DNA of 64,000 nucleotides, from contig OZ025734.1 of NCBI GenBank assembly GCA_964019335.1, forward strand, positions 1 through 64,000. Reading direction: 5' to 3'. Origin of the DNA: Diplonema japonicum. Lineage: Eukaryota; Euglenozoa; Diplonemea; Diplonemida; Diplonemidae. A model generated the notes under the pieces. It was not told the DNA's origin. It did not search any database and saw only the letters and a list, made by a program, of their open reading frames with translations. A program made the translations under genes and the position numbers. Below, piece by piece: positions 1 through 9,553 of this stretch (within the stretch, counting starts at the first letter, position 1; every line of letters starts with the position of its first letter).

Positions 1-804
1 GGGTTTGCGGGTTTGCGGGTTTGCGGGTTTGCGGGTTTGTGGGGTTTGCGGGTTTGCGGGTTTGTGGGGTTTGCGGGTTTGCGGGTTTGCGGGTTTGTGG
101 GGTTTGCGGGTTTGCGGGTTTGCGGGTTTGCGGGTTTGCGGGTTTGCGGGTTTGCGGGTTTGCGGGTTTGCGGGTTTGCGGGTTTGCGGGTTTGCGGGTT
201 TGCGGGTTTGCGGGTTTGCGGGTTTGCGGGTTTGCGGGTTTGCGGGTTTGCGGGTTTGCGGGTTTGCGGGTTTGCGGGTTTGCGGGTTTGCGGGTTTGCG
301 GGTTTGCGGGTTTGCGGGTTTGCGGGTTTGCGGGTTTGCGGGTTTGCGGGTTTGCGGGTTTTGCGGGTTTTGCGGGTTTTGCGGGTTTTGCGGGTTTTGC
401 GGGTTTTGCGGGTTTTGCGGGTTTTGCGGGTTTTGCGGGTTTTGCGGGTTTTGCGGGTTTTGCGGGTTTTGCGGGTTTTGCGGGTTTTGCGGGTTTTGCG
501 GGTTTTGCGGGTTTTGCGGGTTTTGCGGGTTTTGCGGGTTTTGCGGGTTTTGCGGGTTTTGCGGGTTTTGCGGGTTTTGCGGGTTTTGCGGGTTTTGCGG
601 GTTTTGCGGGTTTTGCGGGTTTTGCGGGTTTTGCGGGTTTTGCGGGTTTTGCGGGTTTTGCGGGTTTTGCGGGTTTTGCGGGTTTTGCGGGTTTTGCGGG
701 TTTTGCGGGTTTTGCGGGTTTTGCGGGTTTTGCGGGTTTTGCGGGTTTTGCGGGTTTTGCGGGTTTTGCGGGTTTGCGGGTTTGCGGGTTTGCGGGTTTG
801 CGGG
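1..804. repeat. G-rich tandem array, 8-mer and 9-mer units
   Basis: Uninterrupted tandem array of GGGTTTGC (8 nt) with three GGGTTTGTG variants near the left edge, a block of 9-mers at 356-769, then four more 8-mers up to 804. The G-rich strand is the plus strand and runs inward from the left edge. At a left chromosome end the plus strand should be C-rich if this were an ordinary telomere, so either it is not the terminal cap or the sequence extends further left. The unit is not a telomere motif I know. Four or more closely spaced GGG runs make G-quadruplexes likely. All genes are transcribed towards this array, with the G-rich strand as template. Confidence 0.97.
356..769. repeat. Block of 46 identical GGGTTTTGC 9-mers inside the 8-mer array
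   Basis: The spacing changes abruptly from GGGTTTGC to GGGTTTTGC at 356 and back at 770. The block is 414 nt, exactly 46 perfect copies with no substitution that I can see. One extra T in a single unit followed by recent amplification explains it most simply. Confidence 0.95.
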
Positions 805-1025
805 AATTTTTTAAAAAGGGGGACTTGAGAATGTTTTTTCTTTTTTTTTTTTTTTTCTTCAAAAGACACACAAGGCACGATAAATCTTAAGAGAAAATAA
901 AAATATTCCAAAACAGACAATCAAGTTCCAACCTGGGAGGAAGGCATGGGTTTCTCTTTTTCTTTATGGGAGGGAGAGGGGAAGAAGAAGAAGCAACTCC
1001 AAATGAAAACCTTTTGGAACAGATA

Positions 1026-1481
1026 TCATTGCAAGCCAAGCCAGATCTGGCAACGATGGTGGGTGCACTTGCGAGGTGTCTGTCCTGGGCATGGTTTCAG
1101 CTGGGTATGGTGTGTTGCCTGGCGAACTAGGACGCTTCCTCGATGCCCCCTGTGATTTGTTTTTTGAAAGTGTATGCTGTGCATGTACCTGGTGGTGTGC
1201 GTTCTCAGGATGTACTCCCTCTGTTGCAGGATCAACTTCTTCTTTTGCAGGTAGTCCTCCTCCTGTTGCAGGGCTGTCTTGTCTTGTCTCTGGGCTGCCA
1301 GTTGTCGTTTCTCTCTGTCTGTAAGGTTGTCATTGTGCAACAGCTTTTCGCTCTTCATAGAAATTTCAATAATGTCTATGTCAACCCCCTCGATCTTTGC
1401 GTTGACGACCCCTATCTCGTGAGCAACTTCACTGACCTGCCTGGAGAGCTCTTCCTTTTCAGTCATCTCCCCTCCGCTCAT
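1026..1481 (-). CDS. Small coiled-coil protein, unknown function
   Basis: About 151 residues. Residues 1-95 are a charged heptad-like coiled coil (MTEKEELSRQV, REKRQLAAQRQDK); the rest is basic and rich in His, Cys and Thr. I do not recognise a family. A CACAG acceptor lies about 20 nt upstream of the ATG, which supports this start. A possible in-frame 39 nt intron (GTACAT to CACAG, about 1152-1190) would remove 13 residues and give about 138 aa; neither form is provable here. It is the last gene before the G-rich array and so the promoter-distal end of the gene array. Confidence 0.6.
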   Translation of the reverse strand: MSGGEMTEKEELSRQVSEVAHEIGVVNAKIEGVDIDIIEISMKSEKLLHNDNLTDREKRQLAAQRQDKTALQQEEDYLQKKKLILQQREYILRTHTTRYMHSIHFQKTNHRGHRGSVLVRQATHHTQLKPCPGQTPRKCTHHRCQIWLGLQ

Positions 1482-1928
1482 GTTGAGTGATGTAAAAGAA
1501 CTGTGATAGCGTGAGTGATAGAATAATAGCAGAAGGAAATGTAACTTTCATGTCGTTTATTGAAGATATCAAGCAGCTTAATGTCTTACTCAGGAAGCAG
1601 TTCAAAGCACTGCGCCTAAATTACATGGCTTCCCCATCGTCTTTGTAGCACCCCTACTGTCCTTCTCGCTTTTTTTCAATTGTGCCGCCTCTTTATATGT
1701 TGTACCGAAGGAAGGTTGAAAATAAAAAAAATCCAAAAAAGAAAAAGAAATCAGCGAAAACCTTGGCGGAAATGTACTCAACCAGAAAGCAAACTACAGC
1801 TGCTAAACAAATGGGGAGCTGGCACGTTTGATATCGCAACACTAACCATCCTGCAAGAAAGGAGGCGGGAATATATTGGAAACTTTCGTGGGTTTAGGTT
1901 CATTTAATTCGGTTTGGGGGGTGTAGGC
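1482..1928. other. Intergenic region, no gene seen
   Basis: AT-rich spacer of about 450 nt. It presumably holds the 3' UTR of the methyltransferase gene and the leader of the small coiled-coil gene. No coding or RNA-gene signature stands out. Confidence 0.6.
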
Positions 1929-3005
1929 TCATATGTCCCAGTTCACAACGGTGTTGCCACAGAAGTCAAGCAGGCCAGTCCCGGACCCGTGGCCAATCCT
2001 TGTAACATCTATGGCCCTGTCACCGTACTTCTCCTGGATGTATTTCCAGAACCTCTTCATCTCGCCGGTGAGATTCAAGTCGTCCATCAGAAGGATCCCA
2101 CAATAATTGTTCTCATCGAGGTACTGTGAATGTCATATGTACTCGCAGCAGTGCATACCTTGAGGACCTCGTACTCGAAAGGCTTCGACTCAGGGAAGTG
2201 GTTGGTGTCCAAGAGCAACACTCTGCTGCCTAAGATCAACTTGCGCCTGTTGTAGTTCACTTCGACCACGTTTTCAACCATACCAGTATGCGCTTGCGGG
2301 GTCAGCCAGGTTACCTGCCACAAAGTGAATGTTAGGCGCAGCCTTCTGCACGTCCATCGGTGTCACACGCTTCCCACCATTTCTGCTAGACATCACCGAC
2401 CCCACGTGCGTGGCAACAGACACCACATCGAATGCAAAGACGGTGACCATGGGGTGCACAGCCATCGCCATCGCAGACAAGCCTTCCTTGCTCCCAAGCT
2501 CTGCAAACATTGCCCCACCCTGGGCACCAAACTGGTTCGATAGCCATGAGAGCAGTGCGTAATGTTCTTTCCCAGCGGGGTTGGTCCAAGCTTTCATGGC
2601 ATCACGCTGCATGTCTGGCCTAGAGTCAGGATAACAGCACAAATCCTTGTATGTGTGCCAGTCGGTGATAGCTTTTACCTCTGAAGCAGGGATCACAAGT
2701 TTGCTTCGCGGTCCCCTGTTGCAATCCCTCGTGTCCGTACCGAGCTTGGGAACGACATAGGGAGTTGGGACATCGTGGGAGTCACTGGGCGAAGCAGCGA
2801 CATGAGCATTCGGTACGGGAACCGGCAAAGGAACGGGAACCGGCATAGGTACGGGAACTGGTACAGGTACAGGCACGGTATTCGGTGCTTGCTGTACCGA
2901 TTGCGCTGCTGGCTTTGCATGATCGTCGCCTTGCTTCATTGCACTGTTGAGGAGAGCCCCGATCACCAGACCGATAACCAGGTACGTGAATTCTGCCGCC
3001 CGCAT
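1929..3005 (-). CDS. Membrane-anchored class I methyltransferase-like protein
   Basis: Two micro-introns must be removed: 2247-2283 (37 nt, phase 2, GTATGG to ACAG) and 2124-2158 (35 nt, GTATGC to CACAG). The product is about 334 aa. Residues 6-23 are a transmembrane segment or signal anchor, residues 44-65 are a PV dipeptide run, and the rest resembles bacterial-type SAM-dependent O-methyltransferases (Methyltransf_24-like): a glycine motif FAELGSKEG near residue 167 and, after splicing, an acidic strand LLMDDLNLTGEMKRFW. The substrate is unknown. The anchor suggests action at a membrane, with the catalytic domain in the lumen or cytosol. A TTTTGCAG acceptor lies 18 nt upstream of the ATG. 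The fold call is inference; the introns rest on restored reading frame. Confidence 0.7.
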
Positions 3006-3138
3006 CTTTGCGTCGTTTCCTTCTGCAAAATGTGAATGGGATATTCAGAATTGTAAAATGAAGTATACAAATTATCTACTACTCAACGTTCAAGTCTAAG
3101 TACGGAATGAAAACAGAACAGGTAAACAACTAATAAAA

Positions 3139-5397
3139 CTAATACAGACTCATACCCAGCGCTGTATTTGTCTCAGTGGTGCTACCAATCCAAAAGGACG
3201 AACTCTTAGGCAGCGTGGAGGTGTGTACGCTCTCTGCCTGCGAGGAAGCGTAAAATGACTCTTTTGAGGCACGCACAAAAGCGGGTGGTACCCTGGGGGC
3301 TGCCTTAGGGGACTTGGGAAGGACTGGTCGCACAATGTTATCAAGCCATGAATACACTTTTGTATTATTGCGCTTTGTCTTTGACCGTGGGTCACCTGTT
3401 ACTCCCTTACACCTGGCAGACCCTGCCAACCACTTGTGCACAACGTTCTGCTCGATTACTAAGTGCATTTGGTACCTTTCGAAGTTCATGAAGCACTCCC
3501 CCGACTCGAGGCTTTGCTTCAAGTCCCGCAGTCTTACGAGCTCACTTTCAACATCATCACGTTCTGTTAAAAGCCTCCTCAGCCTGTTCTGCACTGGGTG
3601 CTTCTTGATGTGCGATTTCAACCCCCAGAATCGCCTCTCCCCAGGCCCGTGGCGCGCTCCGTCGTCTGACTCGTGCTCTGACACCTCACTGAATTCCTCC
3701 TGCTGCCGCACAATAGATGTGACGTATGTCGCCAACAAATCATTCTCTACCGTGTGGCGCAACACCCCTTCCTCGTCTGCGCGCGACAGCTTCCCCGCAC
3801 CATTAGGGATATTCACATCGACGGCTCGTGCAGATCTCGCCAATTCTTCAAGCTGCTGGAGTGTCTTGTCCCTTGTGCGCCGCTCTACCATTCCCTTTTG
3901 CTGTGCCTTCCCGCAACCCCCGCAGTAATTATCTCCTTTAGCAACCCAGCTCCCGCACTCTCTGCAAACAAGATTCTTGGTATGTACTTCCGACGGCTTC
4001 AACACAAACTCCACAGCAGTCCCAAGGCCCTTGAAATCCTCGGGACCTGTGAACATCTTGCCGTTCACACGCTCCAAGGTATACCCAACGTAGTGGTGCA
4101 GCCCTGCCTTGTGCGCTGCACTGTTCTCGTCGACCTTCTTAATCAATCCTTGTTCAGTGACCACGCCTAAACGCTCACCCGGTGTTTTCGTGACGAGTAT
4201 CTTCTTTTGCGTCACGTTCACAACAGCATGATACCTCTCCTTGCACGACATCCCGCTCCATGTCCCTCGAGGGAGGCCTTGCCTTGCAGCTCTTTGCAAA
4301 TTCCACGGTACTGTTTCTAGCTGGTGCTGTGCGTCAGCTTCGGTTAGCTCGAAGCTCAGGTTCTGAAAAACTGTGTCAGTAGGAGGGGGAGGGTCGCTTC
4401 CTGCGGAGGGGTCAGCACGCTCCGCGGGGCGTTTCGATTTGTCTTCTAGCATTGCTTCATCGGAGTAGCCGCTTTGAGTGACAGTGCGCCGCAAGGGGTC
4501 CACCTCTGACATTGACGCTGTGAGGGAGTCTGTGGTGGAATGCACAGTGGGCGCATATGTGGTTGCCTCGTCGTCATCGTCGTAAACAGAAGCGTCGTCG
4601 GCAGCTTGATCAAGTACGACCTGCGGCGGGGCAGCCTGCACGTCCTGCCGCAGCTGCTTCATGGACTCGCGCAGCTGACGCCTTTTTTCCTCGGCTTCTT
4701 TTATTTTGTCTTCAATCTTCTTCTCCCAGAATCTGTCGTGCACATCCTTTTCAACATCTTTAAAATCCGCTTCTGTGCCTGGATCTGACGTTACATCGTC
4801 AGACAACACTGTCTGTGACGTGGTGCCTGCGCTGTCGCGACGCTTACCAGAGTGCTTTACTGGCTCTGCGTCATCATCGTCTATGCCGCTTTGCTTCTTA
4901 TTTTCGGTGATACGGTTCTCAACAAACTCCTTTGCTGTCACCTTCTTCCCTTTCATAAACTTAAATGCAGATGCCTCCACCTTCGGCATCAGAAATGCAG
5001 ACAATCCGTTTGCCTCGCGGATGTCGTTGAGAACCTGCTTGATATCGCTTATCTTGCTGTGAGTGGGGTTCTCAATCCGCTCAGGTGTCCTGATGAGCAA
5101 CATTTGCTGACCAGGGGAGTAGATCACCAGCGTCGGCTTCTTGTTTGCCGTCAAATATACATGCTCCAGCCTATCTATGGTATCGATACCCATCACCGTC
5201 TTGATGCGCCCATCCGTCGTCGCAATGAACAGAACAGGTGGTGCTATGTTCGTACCGGGATCGATAACAAGCACCCGCATCAATGCCTTCCCCTTTTCCG
5301 TGACCCTCTCCACATATCTAATGTATTTTACCCTTTTTATCAACGCCTTAGGCAAATAAGGCTCATACAAGTCCGGCACCTTGTTGAAGCCTGCCAT
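3139..5397 (-). CDS. Multidomain PH-like / PDZ-like / zinc-ribbon protein
   Basis: 752 aa from the ATG at 5397. The frame stays open upstream to 5529, but a CGCAG acceptor at about 5415 makes 5397 the first in-frame ATG. Residues 10-115 are beta-rich and look like a PH-like fold. Residues 200-330 are acidic with coiled-coil stretches. Residues 395-475 resemble a PDZ domain (ERLGVVTEQGLIKKVDENSA). A zinc ribbon CRECG...CGGCG follows near 476-495, then a charged C-terminal coiled coil and a basic Ser-rich tail. This looks like a scaffold, perhaps membrane- or cytoskeleton-associated; no enzyme motif is present. The N-terminal domain resembles that of the 31401-33745 gene. Confidence 0.75.
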   Translation of the reverse strand: MAGFNKVPDLYEPYLPKALIKRVKYIRYVERVTEKGKALMRVLVIDPGTNIAPPVLFIATTDGRIKTVMGIDTIDRLEHVYLTANKKPTLVIYSPGQQMLLIRTPERIENPTHSKISDIKQVLNDIREANGLSAFLMPKVEASAFKFMKGKKVTAKEFVENRITENKKQSGIDDDDAEPVKHSGKRRDSAGTTSQTVLSDDVTSDPGTEADFKDVEKDVHDRFWEKKIEDKIKEAEEKRRQLRESMKQLRQDVQAAPPQVVLDQAADDASVYDDDDEATTYAPTVHSTTDSLTASMSEVDPLRRTVTQSGYSDEAMLEDKSKRPAERADPSAGSDPPPPTDTVFQNLSFELTEADAQHQLETVPWNLQRAARQGLPRGTWSGMSCKERYHAVVNVTQKKILVTKTPGERLGVVTEQGLIKKVDENSAAHKAGLHHYVGYTLERVNGKMFTGPEDFKGLGTAVEFVLKPSEVHTKNLVCRECGSWVAKGDNYCGGCGKAQQKGMVERRTRDKTLQQLEELARSARAVDVNIPNGAGKLSRADEEGVLRHTVENDLLATYVTSIVRQQEEFSEVSEHESDDGARHGPGERRFWGLKSHIKKHPVQNRLRRLLTERDDVESELVRLRDLKQSLESGECFMNFERYQMHLVIEQNVVHKWLAGSARCKGVTGDPRSKTKRNNTKVYSWLDNIVRPVLPKSPKAAPRVPPAFVRASKESFYASSQAESVHTSTLPKSSSFWIGSTTETNTALGMSLY

Positions 5398-5402
5398 TTT
5401 AG

Positions 5403-5408
5403 TTACAT
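5403..5408 (-). promoter_or_regulatory. Minimal start-stop uORF (ATG-TAA) in the leader
   Basis: Between the inferred trans-splice acceptor (about 5415) and the coding ATG at 5397 the leader reads ATG TAA, out of frame with the main ORF. Start-stop elements can stall ribosomes and lower initiation at the next ATG. Function is inference. Confidence 0.45.
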
Positions 5409-5614
5409 CGCTTGCTGCGTGGTAAGTAAGGGGGCATAATTTTAAGGGAACGAATATATATTTAGCTTTCAAGTCCCAGGGCCCTAGTGCACATCGAAAG
5501 CTGTGGCAAGAGGCTGCTGTTTTGGGCACTGCAGCTGCCCGTCACTATCTTCTAGCGAATTTGTGTGTCTTTACAATCACCAACCTGTCTCGGTCTCCGA
5601 CTCGGTAACTCCGG

Positions 5615-6478
5615 TCAGGTCCTGTATGTGGTGGATGGCCTACTGTAGCATACCGTGACCAGTTCTTTATATGGCGAGAAGATCACCTCATAATGTGCTG
5701 CTAATTTGTCGACATCAAGGTCTTTGGGCAATCGTAGCTCCGAAATCACCTCGCGTCTCACAGCAGACAGCGCCATCCCGCTCACAATGGCCATCTCCCA
5801 TTCTTGGTCATGGTCGTACTCATCCTCAGTCGACACAGCCTCGTCTCCGCTACTCCCAAAGAACCTGTCGATAATCTTCAACGACTGCAGAAGGCCGTGT
5901 ATTTTGTTAATCGCCTTTTGTGTGTGTCGTATGCTCAAAACCAACCCCATCTCACGTATTCTTGCGCACCACTCCTTGGCACTAGACCGCACTGTCTTGT
6001 AGCTCAAACATTTATACTGAAACCGCCAGTCGAGTAGGACCAGCATCTTCCAATTGAAAGCACTGGCATGCCCTGCCCTTGCGAGGAGTCTGTGAACAGT
6101 CACTGCACCTGAGAACTCTTCAGCCAGCCAATACCAACACCCTTTCCACAGATCTTCAGAGTCGATCCTCCTTCGCAGCATTGGGCACGAGTTGAAAAAG
6201 GCGATGATGTCTGGTGGCCGCAAGTGTGGAAGGATCTCCATAATTATCTCTTCCGGGAGCAGCTCAATCTGCTTGTCTTTTTCACTCAACTGCAAGAACG
6301 CTTCTTTCCTCTTCTTCCCAGCCCACCCGAAACTCTTTTTTTTCGTCTTATCTACAGCTGAGCTGTCGCTCCACGCTCCTTCCATCTCGGGTATCGGCTC
6401 CAACCCCGTTTTGCTACCCCCGATCCTCTTGCCCCATTTACGCCTCCGTAGAGTCTTGGACTGTACAACTTCTCCCAT
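5615..6478 (-). CDS. F-box protein
   Basis: 287 aa from the ATG at 6478; a TAAACAG acceptor lies 3 nt upstream of it. After a basic N-terminus, residues 71-115 match the F-box pattern (IELLPEEIIMEILPHL, then W in DLWKGCWYW), the motif that docks on SKP1 in SCF ubiquitin ligases. The remaining 170 residues are helical with an acidic patch (STEDEYDHDQEWE) and no LRR, WD40 or Kelch repeats, so the target is unknown. The frame continues upstream into the RRP41 gene, but that is read-through of another gene. Confidence 0.75.
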   Translation of the reverse strand: MGEVVQSKTLRRRKWGKRIGGSKTGLEPIPEMEGAWSDSSAVDKTKKKSFGWAGKKRKEAFLQLSEKDKQIELLPEEIIMEILPHLRPPDIIAFFNSCPMLRRRIDSEDLWKGCWYWLAEEFSGAVTVHRLLARAGHASAFNWKMLVLLDWRFQYKCLSYKTVRSSAKEWCARIREMGLVLSIRHTQKAINKIHGLLQSLKIIDRFFGSSGDEAVSTEDEYDHDQEWEMAIVSGMALSAVRREVISELRLPKDLDVDKLAAHYEVIFSPYKELVTVCYSRPSTTYRT

Positions 6479-6569
6479 TGCCTGTTTACTTTGTAAATTG
6501 CAACGAACAGTGATGAATAAAACAACTGATTTATGATTACCACAGTACAACGCCCCCCTATTTATGTGA

Positions 6570-7313
6570 TCACTTTTCTTTGGCCCTTGTTTTGAATTGC
6601 TGTTCTGCATTGTCGACGACGCACGTCTTGAGCTGCGCATGGATTTTCTGGCAGCCTTTGGTGGCTTCGGCGATGAGCATTTGAAGGTCGGTGGGTTCGA
6701 TCTGGTTGTCGAAGGTGAGCATGGCGACGTCCCCTGTGGAAGGGAGGATCGCGATGTTGAGAGAGGGTGCAGCGGCTCTGGATTCCTCGTGTGTGATGTC
6801 GGCGAGGACGTTTGATTGGATGAACGAGGCTGAGCAGGACGTGAGGAGGTCGAGAACGGGAATACCCGCCGCGACAAGGGCAACGGATGCTGCGTTGAGC
6901 AGCGTTGTGAGGACAGAGCCATCATCGGCAAGGACGTTGAGAAAGACGTCAATGGCGGAAGAAGGGAACTGCGACCTGATTATGATGTCTTCCAGCACGC
7001 TCTTCACAGTGTCCGCAACCTCGTTCGCCTGGCGGTCGTCGACCCTACGGTGCCCCGACGCAGACGAGAAGGCAGCATACTGACACTGCACACTCACTGA
7101 GCACAGATCTTCCCTCACCCCCACTACCTCCCTCGGCCCGTACACCGCAGCAACCACTTTTGTACCACCTGCTACCACCGCCGCACTCCCATCAGCTCCA
7201 TCCTTAAAGCATCCTAGTTCAATTTCGAGCTCCCTTGGGTCACCAGGCTTCCGCCCGTCCAGTCTCAGCCCCGCCAGGGACACGTACTCTACTTTCCTCA
7301 CTCTTCCAGGCAT
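6570..7313 (-). CDS. RRP41: Exosome core subunit RRP41 (RNase PH-like)
   Basis: 247 aa, close to the usual length. It opens with the RRP41 signature (GLRLDGRKPGDPRELE) and continues with the RNase PH fold: VVAGGTKVVAAVYGP, a central GIPVLDLLTSCSASF strand region and a C-terminal helix pair. RRP41 pairs with RRP45 in the six-subunit ring of the RNA exosome, which performs 3'-to-5' RNA processing and decay; eukaryotic ring subunits are usually catalytically dead. The start is supported by a CCATCCAG acceptor about 17 nt upstream. Confidence 0.93.
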   Translation of the reverse strand: MPGRVRKVEYVSLAGLRLDGRKPGDPRELEIELGCFKDGADGSAAVVAGGTKVVAAVYGPREVVGVREDLCSVSVQCQYAAFSSASGHRRVDDRQANEVADTVKSVLEDIIIRSQFPSSAIDVFLNVLADDGSVLTTLLNAASVALVAAGIPVLDLLTSCSASFIQSNVLADITHEESRAAAPSLNIAILPSTGDVAMLTFDNQIEPTDLQMLIAEATKGCQKIHAQLKTCVVDNAEQQFKTRAKEK

Positions 7314-7529
7314 TTTATTGCTTTATTCCCCTGGATGGGTTGTGTCAAGAAAATTCGCTAAGAAAAAAAATACTCTCTGGTGTAGAGAATAATGTGATGA
7401 CGCTCAACGCCGTCATTAAAAAAGGAGGGGTGGGAGTTTGAGTGGAGAGATATGAAAGAAAAAGAAAAACAAAAACACTCACGCAAAGAGAAAATGAGCG
7501 GAACTAGTGCCAAATTTATTTGATTTCTC

Positions 7530-8582
7530 TTACTGCTTGTCATCCGCAGCTTCTGGTTCACGAGGCTTCTCGTCATCTTTTGCTTCGTCTTCCTTCGTCT
7601 CTACCTTCTCACTTTTGCTTTCTTCTGGGGTGGTCTCTGGGGTGGCCTCTTCTTTCTTCTTAGATTCTTCGTCAGGGTTCTCTACTTTCGCTTCCGCTTC
7701 CTGCGTTTCATCGTCCTTCTTCTCGGTCTCGCTTTCCTTGTCCCCACCATCAAGCTTCGTTACCCGTGCAGTGAGCTCTGCAGTGTTAGTGGTAGCCGTT
7801 TCAACAGCAAGCAACAAGTTTTCCATCTGCCCCTCCACGTTCTTCACCCTTTCGACGAGTCTGTCCTGCATGCGCACCTTCCCCTCCAACATGGCTACTT
7901 TGCTGTTCATCCCAGCGTGCGACTTCAACATGCTTTCTGACGCCTTCACGGTTTCCTTCAGCTTCTCCTCAGCCTCCTTGATCTCCTTCAAGTTGTCCGC
8001 TGTCGCCTTGCTTTCCGCTTGCAAACTCTCCAACTTCGACTCCATTTCGCCAATCTTCTTGCTGTTGTCGGGTACGGGCGGCAGCTCCCTCCTCGTCTTC
8101 AGCTGTTCCTTTTGATCTTTCCAACGAATATCAATGTCGAAGGCCTCACACATGGCAGCCTTCACGCCCCACAGACCACCGGCTAACACGGTTGCCCCGA
8201 TGAAATAGTCCTTCCAATCCCTGCCTTGAGGCTTAGGTGGCACTGCGGGTGCCTGCGGGACCTGTGGTGGCTGGTAGTGCCTCGGGGGCGGTGGTGGTGC
8301 TGTTGCTGCTGGGGGAGGAGTTGTCTTGCTGGCGGCTTCCTCCAATTCAGACATCTCTTTCGGTTGATTAACAGCGGCAAAGGCCTGGTGGATCTCCTGC
8401 ATGGAAAGCCCCTTCGACTTGAGGAAGTTGACACGGCGCGACAAAGGGGAAGTCATCACGTTGGTGTTCGTCAGGAATGCAGTCGCGTTCTTCATCCGAG
8501 TCTCCGCCGCAGGATCGGCAGGGGTCGCAGGAGCAGCGCTCCCATCGGACTGCAACGCAGAAGCAGGATCAACCTCAGCCAT
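7530..8582 (-). CDS. PEX14: Peroxin 14 (peroxisomal/glycosomal docking protein)
   Basis: 350 aa. Residues 30-75 carry the conserved PEX14 N-domain (ATAFLTNTNV, SPLSRRVNFLKSKGLS, EIHQAF), which binds PEX5 WxxxF motifs. A proline-rich linker follows (TPPPAATAPPPPPRHY), then a hydrophobic segment near 127-146 (DYFIGATVLAGGLWGVKAAM), a coiled coil at about 155-290 and a Glu/Lys-rich acidic tail. This order is standard for PEX14, which anchors the import receptor at the peroxisomal membrane; in kinetoplastids and diplonemids that organelle is the glycosome. A CATCACAG acceptor sits 7 nt before the ATG. Confidence 0.92.
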   Translation of the reverse strand: MAEVDPASALQSDGSAAPATPADPAAETRMKNATAFLTNTNVMTSPLSRRVNFLKSKGLSMQEIHQAFAAVNQPKEMSELEEAASKTTPPPAATAPPPPPRHYQPPQVPQAPAVPPKPQGRDWKDYFIGATVLAGGLWGVKAAMCEAFDIDIRWKDQKEQLKTRRELPPVPDNSKKIGEMESKLESLQAESKATADNLKEIKEAEEKLKETVKASESMLKSHAGMNSKVAMLEGKVRMQDRLVERVKNVEGQMENLLLAVETATTNTAELTARVTKLDGGDKESETEKKDDETQEAEAKVENPDEESKKKEEATPETTPEESKSEKVETKEDEAKDDEKPREPEAADDKQ

Positions 8583-8663
8583 ATTCTTACTGTGATGAGG
8601 TGAAACATACGGAGCATATGTGGTTTCAATGAGAACACTAATAACACTTTATATTAAAAAATT

Positions 8664-9479
8664 TTAATCAGCAACATCAGGACGGTCTTGTGTATCTTTT
8701 TGCATCATATTCGGGGCAGCCAGCGCGTTGAGGATGTTGGGGTTCTGCCCGCCGAGGATCCCCGCAAGCATGTTGTTGACGTTGAGTCCGCCAAGGTTCA
8801 AGCCCCCCATGTCGTTGTCTTTCTTGTTGTTGTAGCTAGAGGTAGGCAAAGAGCCGCGAGGCAGGTTTTGCCGCATGTTCTGCTGCGGTAGGCTGAAGCC
8901 ACCACCACCACCACCACCACCACCACCACCTGCATTGGGACGCGCGACCATGCGCGAGATAGCGGCAAGTGCATCTGGAGTCAGCATGTTGGCGGCACCG
9001 CCTGAAGGCATGTTGGTCTTTGGTGCCGTCGGGCGCTTGGCTTTTTCGACCTAAACAGTGTTACACGAATTGATTTAACACACCTTTCTCTTCAAAGACT
9101 TCTGTCCTGCGGGCTGCATGAGGCAGTACTCCTTCCAAGTCTCTTCGTTGAAACCGTAGTTGAAGAACGCGGTAATATCCGCACTCTTCTTGCGCCACAA
9201 CTTGCTCTCCTCAGGCAGTTGATCGATCTCGTAGCCATAGATGGCTTCATTGCGCAAAGGCGCCTCGGAGCCTGTAGCATTGTTATTCTCGTTCTAAGTC
9301 ATACCAGGAACAAGTGGCGCTAGACCACCCTGCTCGGCAGCGGGTGCCTCGGTCACCCCTTCTGGCCTCAACACCAGCCCGTCCCTCTCCCTGTCACGGT
9401 CCCGCCTATCCCTATCATCTCTCCTGTAATCCCTATCCCTGTGTCCCTCCCTGTCGCGCTCATCCCGTCTTCTATCCAT
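8664..9479 (-). CDS. FIP1: FIP1-like pre-mRNA 3'-end processing factor
   Basis: Three exons joined by two 33 nt introns, 9272-9304 (phase 1) and 9051-9083 (phase 0), give 249 aa. The N-terminus is an Arg/Asp-rich RD repeat region. The middle carries the diagnostic Fip1 motif (LPEESKLWRKKSADITAFFN then YGFNEETWKEYC). The C-terminus has a polyglycine tract and Asn/Met-rich low complexity. FIP1 tethers poly(A) polymerase to the CPSF complex; in a polycistronic system the same machinery couples polyadenylation to trans-splicing of the next gene. The unspliced frame hits stops at both junctions. A TATCTCCAG acceptor lies 11 nt upstream of the ATG. Confidence 0.9.
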
Positions 9480-9553
9480 GTTTGCGGTACCTGGAGATAA
9501 ATACTTTAACAGTAGTTTCAAGATTGTGATGCAAAAATAGAATGTTACTTAAG

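Noticed and set aside
1-804. Calling the array the chromosome telomere
   Set aside because: The G-rich strand has the wrong orientation for a left chromosome end and the unit is not a known telomere motif; kept as a G-rich array.
5-890. Three overlapping long plus-strand ORFs (Gly/Phe/Cys/Arg/Val repeats) over the G-rich array
   Set aside because: Repeats of 8 or 9 nt without stops are open in every frame; there is no codon signal and no homology, so these are not genes.
6479-6952. Upstream extension of the F-box frame through the RRP41 gene
   Set aside because: It overlaps RRP41 on the same strand in another frame, and an acceptor sits just before the ATG at 6478.
8900-8935. Polyglycine-coding CCACCA run in FIP1 considered as a separate microsatellite locus
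   Set aside because: It is in frame within the FIP1 coding region and ordinary low complexity.
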